Shown here: in pieces, positions 1-5,234 of the stretch
Layout of the letters: every line of letters begins with the position of its first letter
Numbering within the stretch: position 1 is the stretch's first letter
NCBI GenBank assembly: GCA_019894655.1
Contig: JAGXNZ010000026.1
Span: forward strand, 1 to 5,234
DNA from: Promethearchaeota archaeon
GTDB lineage: Archaea > Asgardarchaeota > Lokiarchaeia > Sigynarchaeales > SOKP01
Direction: 5' to 3'
DNA length: 5,234 nt
Program-made: the position numbers and the translations under genes
Notes under the pieces: model-generated
Told to the model about the DNA's origin: nothing
Seen by the model: only the letters and a program-made list of their open reading frames with translations
Databases searched by the model: none

Positions 1-15
1 AATGGGCGTTATTAA

Positions 16-36
16 AAAATATGGAGTCCATATTTT
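16..36 (-). terminator. Perfect inverted repeat at the 3' end of the kinase gene, probable terminator
   Basis: The arms AAAATATGGA and TCCATATTTT pair perfectly (10 bp each) around a single central G at position 26. As RNA from the minus strand this gives a 9-bp stem with a 3-nt loop, ending in six consecutive U, and it overlaps the TAA stop codon of the kinase gene (37..35). That is the layout of a hairpin-plus-U-tract terminator. On the plus strand the repeat is followed by T4-AG-T5, so it could also end transcription arriving from a gene left of the window. Archaeal termination depends mainly on the T-tract, so the palindrome could instead be a protein-binding operator. The symmetry is certain; the role is inferred. 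Confidence 0.45.
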
Positions 37-2899
37 AGTTTTTAATAATTGGTAATGAAAAGAAAAAAGTACTTCCTTTATTTCTCCCTTCTGATTCAGC
101 CCAAATTTTACCATCGTGAAGCGTTATTAACTCTTTTGAGATATACAATCCTAATCCTGTACCCTCGATTCCTACATCCCAACCTTGTCCGTACCTTTCT
201 ATTTTACCAAATTGCGTAAATAGTTGTGTAATTTCTTTTTGAGTTAATCCAATACCTGTATCTTTTATCGAAATTATGTAGTAACTGTCTTCTTTGTTAG
301 ATTCGATTGTGATTTGGCCGCCCACAGGAGTGTATTTTATGGCATTTATTAATAAATTCGTAATTACTTCGTATATTTTTTCTTTATCGAATTCCGTAAG
401 TAGATTGCCCTGAACCTTAACATCAATAACTTGTTCTCGTAAATCAGCAACTCCTTGCAACTGTTTAACACAAATATTAACTAGAAAGGTAAGATTATCT
501 TTTACCTTATGCAATTTCATTAAACCCTGGTCTAATTGCGAAGTTTCCACAAGAGAGTTAATATAATCCTCAAGCCGTTTGCTTCCGCTCTTAATTTCTT
601 CTAGAATTGAAATAACATCGTCATCTAATTTTTCTGAGTGCAGTTTTAACAATAAATCAGTAAATCCTTTGATGGAAATTAATGGTGTTTTTAATTCATG
701 AGATGTTCTTGAGAAAAGATCACTTTTTAGCTTATTAATTTCGCTTAGCATCCTATTTTGTTCTTCTAAATGCTGTTGGGAGCGCCATCTTCTCTGTTCA
801 ATTTCCAAAGCGTCGCAAATTAAGAAGAGAACTAACTTATTTTGGTTAGAAATAGTAGGATTTTTGGTAAACAAGACAACCAACAAATCATTTAAATCAT
901 TCCCAGACATTATTAATTTTCCATAACAAGCTTTCATTTTTTGGTCCTTAATGAAGTGATCTACTTTGGCATATTCTGAGCTGTCGATGTCATAAAATTC
1001 CTGAGTGAAATCATGGTTCTCTATAAAAATTTGGCTTACAAATAAATTTTTTTTAAACTCTTCTGAGTTGTATAGTTTAACATCCCCTTTATGAGACATT
1101 ACTCGGTATTGCTCTTTTTCTTCATGAATACTTCTGTTGATATACAGAACAACTTCACCATCAAGTAATTTAAGGCAAGTTTTTAGTAATAATTCAATGT
1201 TCTGTTGAGTATCCGTGGTGTAATTTAAAAAGTTTATGTTCAATTCGTAAATTAATTCTTCGTAGATCTTTTTTTCGGTTACATCCTCCAACCACAACCG
1301 GAAACTTATTAAATTGCCTTTTTCGTTGTATTGGTTTAATCTTTTACCCTGTAACCATTTTATTTTTCCTTCATTGGTAATAATTCTAAACTCTATTTCT
1401 TTTCCTTCTTCAGAATTTAATAATCTTTGCAGATCGTCGGGATGAATGATTTCATCCATTAACTTTTTATTAACAATCTTGATATCTTGATAACCAATGA
1501 ATTCTAACAATTTAGGGTTAAGATAAGAGATGCTATTATTTTCTAATTCAATTTCTAAAACTCCAATCGTCGATGTCTCTAACAAATCCCTAAGTTTTTC
1601 TTCTGAATCCTTAATTTTTTGCTCAGTCAAAACTTTTTCTGTTATATCTTCTACAGTAAAAATTATATTCTCTATATTCCCGTTGCTCCCAATAAGAGGA
1701 GTACCATTAATTGTTAGTAGGATGTTTTCGTCCTTAGCTAAGTTAAAGGTTGCGTGATAATCAAATAATGGCTTTTTCGTTTGCATAATAATTTGAAAAG
1801 GAAGTTCATGTTTTGGTATGGGATTGCCTTCGGGGTTTATAAGTTTGAACTTTGATGCTATAAAGGATTTTTTTAATAGTTCTTCTTTGGGAAAATGTAA
1901 AACTTTCTCAGCTTGTGAATTTACATAGATAATTCGTCCATCTGTATCTATAGATAAAATCCCGGCGGGATTAGTTTCCATGATCCGTTCCAGTCTTTCA
2001 TGTTGCATGCGCAAATTCTCTTCAGCGTTCTTTCTTTCGGTGATATCTTCAAATGTTATTAGAAGTCCTGCCACTTTACCATCAGAATTTAGTAAGGGAA
2101 TCCTATTTACATCAATCCAAATGATTTCTCCATTTCTAAGAGTCCAAGTTTCAACACTATGAAAAACTGCTTCATTTGATTCGACAACTCTAATTTCTTG
2201 TTTCCGATTATAATCTATTTGCTTTTTGTCCCAGAGCAATTCTTCGTCCTTTTTATCAATTATATTCTCAGAATGTTCAATTTCAATTAAATTTGCATAG
2301 TTATCATTACACCCTAAGTAACTTAGGTCAATATCTTTCCAGATGATATATTGTGGAATATTCTCCATAACCATTTGGAGCATTTCATACGAACTTTGGA
2401 GGGCTTCTTCGTATTTCTTAGGATTGAATAATTTCCAAAATCGTATTTCAGGGATGGTTTCAGTTATTTTTTTAAACCGATCTTCTGTATCTTTCAGGTT
2501 TACTTCGATTTTTTTTTGTTTTGAGATATCTTTTAGAATTACTATAATCTTCTTATTCTTATTCTCATCTGTAAATTTTTTTGCTTTAATTTCTGCCCAA
2601 ATAATTTCCTCTTTCTTTGACAACAACTTTATTTCTTGGAAATGACCGAAAGTTTCAACACCTTTTTTTAAAAATTTAGCGATATTTTTGACGCTATCAG
2701 CAAAAAAAATTGTTAAAAAAGGCTTACTTATGAGGTCATTTTCAGAATACCCAAGCTTATCTAGTAAAGGACATTTATTTATGAGTTCTATATTGAAATC
2801 TTTTTCTTGATTAATGACTACAACCAGATCGTTAACAATTTCCATAAAAATTTGAAATTGAGTTTTGGTGTTATCTTGTTTGTTGTCGTCAGAAATCAT
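35..2899 (-). CDS. Soluble multi-PAS/GAF sensor histidine kinase (4 PAS, GAF-like, HisKA, HATPase)
   Basis: A 954-residue sensor kinase predicted to autophosphorylate a histidine in response to a cytosolic signal and pass the phosphate to an unidentified response regulator. Domains in order: PAS1 about 13-130, PAS2 about 165-288 (NIPQYIIWKD start, W261 core, FEDITERK end), PAS3 about 300-420 (TVEDITEK end), PAS4 about 432-545 (HPDD, WLEDVTEKK end), degenerate GAF-like about 550-705, HisKA about 715-785 with H734 in SHELKTPL, HATPase about 830-952. The ATPase domain keeps the N box (E844, N848, N852), G1 (DTGIG 880-884), F box (FTQFGK 894-899) and G2 (GTGLGL 913-918), so it should be catalytically active. 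There is no signal peptide, transmembrane segment, HAMP or receiver domain. The ATG is the first start after an in-frame TGA (2917-2915) and has GAGG 10 nt upstream. No partner regulator lies nearby, so this is an orphan kinase. The ligands of the PAS and GAF domains cannot be read from sequence. Confidence 0.96.
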   Translation of the reverse strand: MISDDNKQDNTKTQFQIFMEIVNDLVVVINQEKDFNIELINKCPLLDKLGYSENDLISKPFLTIFFADSVKNIAKFLKKGVETFGHFQEIKLLSKKEEIIWAEIKAKKFTDENKNKKIIVILKDISKQKKIEVNLKDTEDRFKKITETIPEIRFWKLFNPKKYEEALQSSYEMLQMVMENIPQYIIWKDIDLSYLGCNDNYANLIEIEHSENIIDKKDEELLWDKKQIDYNRKQEIRVVESNEAVFHSVETWTLRNGEIIWIDVNRIPLLNSDGKVAGLLITFEDITERKNAEENLRMQHERLERIMETNPAGILSIDTDGRIIYVNSQAEKVLHFPKEELLKKSFIASKFKLINPEGNPIPKHELPFQIIMQTKKPLFDYHATFNLAKDENILLTINGTPLIGSNGNIENIIFTVEDITEKVLTEQKIKDSEEKLRDLLETSTIGVLEIELENNSISYLNPKLLEFIGYQDIKIVNKKLMDEIIHPDDLQRLLNSEEGKEIEFRIITNEGKIKWLQGKRLNQYNEKGNLISFRLWLEDVTEKKIYEELIYELNINFLNYTTDTQQNIELLLKTCLKLLDGEVVLYINRSIHEEKEQYRVMSHKGDVKLYNSEEFKKNLFVSQIFIENHDFTQEFYDIDSSEYAKVDHFIKDQKMKACYGKLIMSGNDLNDLLVVLFTKNPTISNQNKLVLFLICDALEIEQRRWRSQQHLEEQNRMLSEINKLKSDLFSRTSHELKTPLISIKGFTDLLLKLHSEKLDDDVISILEEIKSGSKRLEDYINSLVETSQLDQGLMKLHKVKDNLTFLVNICVKQLQGVADLREQVIDVKVQGNLLTEFDKEKIYEVITNLLINAIKYTPVGGQITIESNKEDSYYIISIKDTGIGLTQKEITQLFTQFGKIERYGQGWDVGIEGTGLGLYISKELITLHDGKIWAESEGRNKGSTFFFSLPIIKN

Positions 2900-2909
2900 T
2901 TTTTTACAT

Positions 2910-2913
2910 CCTC
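2910..2913 (-). promoter_or_regulatory. Shine-Dalgarno site of the histidine kinase gene
   Basis: The minus strand reads GAGG at 2913-2910, then a 10-nt spacer (ATGTAAAAAA), then the ATG at 2899. The spacer contains another ATG (2909-2907) followed directly by TAA, so that ATG cannot be the start. The spacing is slightly long but acceptable, and it supports the chosen start. Confidence 0.55.
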
Positions 2914-2983
2914 GTCAAAACTAAATTTTTTTTATATATCTAACCTTCGTGTGTCTCCTAATTAACCAAGTAAAGCTACTTTT

Positions 2984-3008
2984 ATTTATATATATAGTAT
3001 AATTTTCG
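2984..3008 (-). promoter_or_regulatory. Candidate BRE/TATA promoter for the histidine kinase gene
   Basis: On the minus strand a purine-rich CGAAAA (3008-3003, BRE-like) is followed by an uninterrupted TATA stretch (TATATATATAAAT at 2996-2984). Start about 25 nt downstream would fall near 2965-2975 and leave a leader of about 65-75 nt. A second TATA-like element (GATATATAAA, 2940-2931) is closer to the gene, but its start would fall near 2910, on top of the Shine-Dalgarno site. It is therefore less attractive. In such AT-rich DNA these matches are weak evidence. Confidence 0.3.
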
Positions 3009-3098
3009 AACTATATCAGTATTGGGATATTGTTTAAGATCACATATAGAATCTTATATCTTAATAGCACTAAAAATTTATTCTTACAAAAATTATTA

Positions 3099-3115
3099 GA
3101 TAATAACAGATTATC
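3099..3115. repeat. Inverted repeat GATAAT-N5-ATTATC upstream of the cysE promoter
   Basis: GATAAT (3099-3104) and ATTATC (3110-3115) are exact reverse complements separated by AACAG. The element abuts the BRE/TATA-like sequence of cysE on its upstream side, which is where archaeal activators or some repressors bind. A 6-bp dyad can arise by chance in AT-rich DNA, so an operator role for a cys regulator is only inferred. Confidence 0.3.
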
Positions 3116-3126
3116 AAAATTTATAA
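3115..3126 (+). promoter_or_regulatory. Probable archaeal BRE/TATA promoter of the cysE-cysK operon
   Basis: CAAAA (3115-3119, BRE-like) runs straight into TTTATAA (3120-3126). The TATA centre near 3123 predicts transcription start around 3147-3150, giving a leader of about 22-25 nt that includes the GGAG site at 3154-3157. This geometry suits an archaeal promoter and is the best promoter match in the intergenic region. The leader is too short for a T-box or another riboswitch. Confidence 0.5.
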
Positions 3127-3153
3127 CAATCGGTAATTTTCCAAAAAAGTATA

Positions 3154-3157
3154 GGAG
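3154..3157 (+). promoter_or_regulatory. GGAG Shine-Dalgarno candidate for cysE with unusual spacing
   Basis: GGAG lies 14 nt before the cysE ATG at 3172, longer than the usual 5-10 nt. An out-of-frame ATG at 3159, only 1 nt after GGAG, opens a six-codon frame (MLSIYG) whose TGA (3177-3179) overlaps the first codons of cysE. The cysE start cannot move upstream because an in-frame TAA stands at 3163-3165. Moving it downstream to a later start would remove the cysteine-rich N-terminus. Confidence 0.4.
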
Positions 3158-3171
3158 TATGTTAAGCATCT

Positions 3172-4011
3172 ATGGATGATTTTTTAAGTTGTTTGTCATG
3201 TGGTAAGAGGTTAGGTTCAAAATCTAAGAATAACCATGGGCAATGCACAGAATGCCTTTTGAGATTAGAATTTAAGACAGAAGATATAAATTATGAATTC
3301 ATACAAAAATATTTGCAAGGAATTTTAGATTTCTTCATATCTGACGTAAACGCAGCATTTAATAAAGATCCCGCTGCACGTACTTTGATCGAAGTGTTAA
3401 CGAGTTATCCCGGTATAAAAGCTGTATTGCTGTATCGTATCGCTCACTTTTTTTGGAAATTAAATGTTCCGTATATTCCAAGATATATTTCGGATATTGC
3501 TAGAGAGTTAACTGGAATTGAAATTCATCCTGGTGCCGAAATTGGTTCCGAATTTTTTATAGATCACGGAGCGGGAGTTGTAATAGGCGAAACTGCTGAA
3601 ATTGGGAATAACGTAACATTTTACTCTGGAGTAGTCTTAGGAGGTACTAATTTAGAACAAACCAAGAGACATCCAACATTACATGATAATGTAGTTGTTG
3701 GTTCTGGTGCAAAAATCTTAGGACCCATAACTATCGGTGATAATGTTAGAGTAGGCGCTAACTCTGTAGTTATTAATGATGTTCCCCCAAACTGTGTTGT
3801 TGTTGGTGTACCTGCGAAAATCGTTTCTAAGAAGGGAGAAAAGATAGAAAAAATAGATTTACGTCATGGGGATCTCCCAGATCCGATTTCGATTGCCATA
3901 TCGCATTTAGATAAGAGAATTAAAGAATTAGAAGAACATTTCCCAGGAACAAGAAAACCTAAAAATGATGATATCGAAATTTTTTACGGGGAATATGGAA
4001 ATGGAATTTAA
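3172..4011 (+). CDS. cysE: Serine O-acetyltransferase with N-terminal zinc-ribbon-like module
   Basis: Acetylates L-serine with acetyl-CoA to give O-acetylserine, the first committed step of cysteine synthesis; cytosolic, expected to be trimeric or hexameric. Residues 1-35 hold C7-x2-C10-x14-C25-x2-C28, a zinc-ribbon-like module that I do not know from ordinary CysE. Residues 40-112 are a short helical domain with the DPAAR motif (D66). Residues 115-218 form the left-handed beta-helix of hexapeptide repeats, with the catalytic D131-H132 in IDHGAGVVIGETA, a GGT loop (157-159), H167 in KRHPT, and the GVPAKIV end. Residues 225-260 contain LPDP and a charged, probably coiled-coil helix. The last residues EYGNGI resemble the enterobacterial CysE tail (…EYGDGI) whose final Ile enters the CysK active site. 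The core length and wording resemble the short Firmicute form (about 217 residues), extended at both ends. cysK follows after 43 nt. All catalytic residues are present; the zinc-binding role is inferred. Confidence 0.95.
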   Translation: MDDFLSCLSCGKRLGSKSKNNHGQCTECLLRLEFKTEDINYEFIQKYLQGILDFFISDVNAAFNKDPAARTLIEVLTSYPGIKAVLLYRIAHFFWKLNVPYIPRYISDIARELTGIEIHPGAEIGSEFFIDHGAGVVIGETAEIGNNVTFYSGVVLGGTNLEQTKRHPTLHDNVVVGSGAKILGPITIGDNVRVGANSVVINDVPPNCVVVGVPAKIVSKKGEKIEKIDLRHGDLPDPISIAISHLDKRIKELEEHFPGTRKPKNDDIEIFYGEYGNGI

Positions 4012-4043
4012 AATGAATGTATATCTTAAAAATTTATAACTTA

Positions 4044-4048
4044 GAGGT
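4044..4048 (+). promoter_or_regulatory. Shine-Dalgarno site of cysK
   Basis: GAGGT at 4044-4048 lies 6 nt before the ATG at 4055, near-ideal spacing. The nearer ATG at 4050 reads ATG-AAA-TGA and is dead. This strong site supports independent, efficient translation of cysK from a cysE-cysK transcript. Confidence 0.75.
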
Positions 4049-4054
4049 AATGAA

Positions 4055-4984
4055 ATGAAATATTTTTATAATAATATCATAGAAACAATAGGGAAAACTC
4101 CCCTAGTTAAATTAAATCGTATTACTGAAAATATTAGACCAAATATTTTTGCGAAATTAGAATCATTTAATCCTAGTGGTAGCGTTAAAGATAGAATTGC
4201 TATGAATATGATTCTTAAAGCAGAAGAAGAAGGTATTATCGATAAAGATACGATTATAGTTGAGCCAACCTCAGGAAACACTGGAATTGGCTTAGCAATG
4301 GTTTGTGCTGCTAAAGGGTATAATTTAATTTTAACGATGCCAGAGAGTGTTTCAGTTGAAAGAATGCAGATTCTTCAAGCTTATGGAGCTAAGGTTATTC
4401 TTACTCCAAAAGAAGGAGGTATGAAAGGATCCATTGCAAGAGCAGAAGAAATATCTAAAGAGAAAGGGAAAGTGTTCATTCCTCAGCAGTTTAAAAACTT
4501 AGCGAATCCAGAAATACACCGTAGAACTACGGCTAAAGAGATTTTTAACGACTTAGAAGGTCATGTGGATGGTTTTGTTGCGGGAATAGGAACAGGTGGA
4601 ACTATAACAGGAGTTGGTGAAGTTTTAAAAGATAGAATAGGAGCAAGAATGAAAATTTACGCAGTAGAACCCAAGGAATCTGCGCTGTTATCTGGTGGTC
4701 AACCAGGGTCACATAAAATTCAAGGTATAGGTGCGGGATTTATACCAGAAGTGCTGAACACCGAAATATACGATAAAATTATTACTGTAGCCTATGATGA
4801 TGCCGTCATAACAGCAAGAAAATTAGCTAAATTAGAAGGAATTTTTGTTGGAATTTCTGCGGGAGCTTGTGCGTGGGCTACCATTTATGAAGCCTCAAAA
4901 GATTTCGAAGAAGGAGAAAATCTTGTAGCTTTACTACCCGATGGTGGAGAAAAATATCTCTCAACTGATTTATTTCGTTTTTAA
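4055..4984 (+). CDS. cysK: Cysteine synthase (O-acetylserine sulfhydrylase), PLP-dependent
   Basis: Replaces the acetate of O-acetylserine with sulfide to form L-cysteine; a cytosolic fold-type II PLP enzyme, usually dimeric. At 309 residues it is full length for the family. Visible motifs are K45 in NPSGSVKDR (Schiff-base lysine), PTSGNTG (71-77, substrate carboxylate loop), QQF and NPEIHRRTT (144-159), GTGGT (179-183, PLP phosphate cup), KIQGIGAGFIP (221-231, the CysK signature), GISAGA (266-271), and LPDGGEKYLST (294-304) near the pyridine nitrogen. In that last motif Asp-Gly stands where many homologues have Ser or Thr; I cannot say whether this matters. Together the motifs favour CysK over threonine synthase-like enzymes or cystathionine beta-synthase, and there is no CBS-domain tail. 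It lies 43 nt after cysE, which makes its substrate and carries a CysK-docking-type tail, so a cysteine synthase complex is likely. O-phosphoserine use, as in some archaeal homologues, is less likely because cysE is present. Confidence 0.97.
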   Translation: MKYFYNNIIETIGKTPLVKLNRITENIRPNIFAKLESFNPSGSVKDRIAMNMILKAEEEGIIDKDTIIVEPTSGNTGIGLAMVCAAKGYNLILTMPESVSVERMQILQAYGAKVILTPKEGGMKGSIARAEEISKEKGKVFIPQQFKNLANPEIHRRTTAKEIFNDLEGHVDGFVAGIGTGGTITGVGEVLKDRIGARMKIYAVEPKESALLSGGQPGSHKIQGIGAGFIPEVLNTEIYDKIITVAYDDAVITARKLAKLEGIFVGISAGACAWATIYEASKDFEEGENLVALLPDGGEKYLSTDLFRF

Positions 4985-5048
4985 GTTGGAAAAACTAAGA
5001 GAAGCATTAACCATCAAGAAAATTTATTCGATTTTTATTGGATTTATT
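4985..5048. terminator. T-rich convergent junction, candidate terminators on both strands
   Basis: Only 39 bp separate the cysK stop from the stop of the convergent gene. On the plus strand, T-rich stretches at 5030-5048 (including T5 at 5032-5036) lie just past cysK and could end the cys transcript by archaeal T-tract termination; they fall inside the 3' end of the opposing gene. On the minus strand, T5 at 4994-4990 serves the opposing gene. No strong hairpin is apparent. Confidence 0.3.
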
Positions 5049-5234
5049 AACATTATCTCATAAATTTTCTTCCAATATTCTTCAATGTTCCAATTTTTTT
5101 TTTTTTTAATCTTTTCAGATAAATTAATAAAAATCTCTTTTATTGCTAATGTGTGAAAATAATTAATTGACGGTGCGATAACAGCAATCATATATTGTTT
5201 TTCTCCAAATCTTTCTTTTTTGTCAGGATAAGAA
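5024..5234 (-). CDS. 3' end of an unrecognised protein gene, cut by the window edge
   Basis: From 5233 down to a TAA at 5026-5024, the minus strand is open for 69 codons with no stop, reading SYPDKKERFGEKQYMIAVIA at the edge and ending in NPIKIE. The start lies beyond the window. The piece has a hydrophobic stretch (YMIAVIAPSINYF), a probable helix (TLAIKEIFINLSEKI), a four-lysine run, then a tryptophan- and tyrosine-containing helix (NWNIEEYWKKIYEIM). I recognise no family. The other two frames on this strand hit stops sooner, and the composition (Trp, Tyr, Glu, Lys, Ile) is protein-like. Reading through the 14-A homopolymer (5107-5094) in the stated frame is assumed; a one-base error there would replace everything after the lysines. 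It is convergent with cysK and has no evident link to cysteine synthesis. Confidence 0.6.
   Translation of the reverse strand, partial: SYPDKKERFGEKQYMIAVIAPSINYFHTLAIKEIFINLSEKIKKKKNWNIEEYWKKIYEIMLINPIKIE

Noticed and set aside
1..55. Possible 3' end of a plus-strand gene entering from the left (frame from position 2 reads MGVIKKYGVHILVFNNW then TAA; frame from position 1 reads NGRY then TAA at 13-15)
   Set aside because: All three plus frames end within 55 nt, and too few codons are visible to choose between them or to show that any is coding.
1530..2645. Three plus-strand open frames of 60-100 codons inside the kinase gene
   Set aside because: They are antisense shadows of the kinase coding frame: serine/isoleucine/phenylalanine-rich, without good ribosome sites or recognisable domains.
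2968..2981. Short hairpin AAGTA-AAGC-TACTT in the leader of the kinase gene
   Set aside because: Only five base pairs, mostly A-T; expected by chance in this composition.
2900..3171. Riboswitch, T-box, small RNA or small protein gene in the divergent intergenic region
   Set aside because: The sequence is AT-rich with many stops in all frames, no T-box or SAM-riboswitch-like conserved blocks, and the predicted cysE leader is only about 25 nt.
4066..4281. 71-codon minus-strand open frame within cysK
   Set aside because: It lies antisense to the strongly conserved cysK coding region, including the PLP lysine and SGNTG motif, and has no independent support.
1..5234. CRISPR array, insertion sequence, tRNA or rRNA gene, prophage or defence system
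   Set aside because: No spaced direct repeats, transposase motifs, terminal inverted repeats, tRNA-like arms or defence protein motifs are visible on either strand.

Overview
This 5.2-kb, strongly AT-rich window looks archaeal and most likely comes from an Asgard archaeon of the Lokiarchaeia type. The best clue is the histidine kinase. Its PAS-linker wording (PEIRFWKLFNPKKYEEAL, then MENIPQYIIWKD), its pre-H-box stretch (EEQNRMLSEINKLKSDLF) and its ATP-lid region (ERYGQGWDVGIEGTGLGL) match what I recall of the large PAS kinase families of Lokiarchaeota. The promoters fit this too: BRE/TATA-like elements and GAGG or GGAG Shine-Dalgarno sites rather than bacterial -35/-10 boxes. The taxonomic call rests on memory of family sequences, not on a search.

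Layout: (1) Positions 16-36 hold a perfect 10+1+10 inverted repeat overlapping the stop codon of the kinase gene, a probable terminator. (2) Positions 35-2899, minus strand, encode a complete 954-residue soluble hybrid sensor: four PAS domains, a degenerate GAF-like domain, HisKA and HATPase. There is no membrane segment and no receiver domain or receiver gene in the window. (3) Positions 2900-3171 form a 272-bp divergent intergenic region with promoter candidates for both sides and a small inverted repeat just upstream of the cysE promoter. (4) Positions 3172-4011 and 4055-4984, plus strand, are a two-gene cysteine biosynthesis operon: serine O-acetyltransferase (cysE), then O-acetylserine sulfhydrylase (cysK). 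(5) Positions 5024-5234, minus strand, are the 3' end of an unrecognised gene running off the right edge, convergent with cysK.

The two cys enzymes catalyse consecutive steps: L-serine to O-acetylserine, then O-acetylserine plus sulfide to L-cysteine. The CysE here has two notable additions to a short, Firmicute-like core. One is an N-terminal four-cysteine zinc-ribbon-like module (CxxC-x14-CxxC). The other is a C-terminal tail ending EYGNGI, closely resembling the enterobacterial CysE tail that docks in the CysK active site. This suggests a regulated cysteine synthase complex, possibly with an extra metal- or thiol-responsive input. Nothing in the sequence links the kinase functionally to the cys operon except the shared divergent intergenic region.
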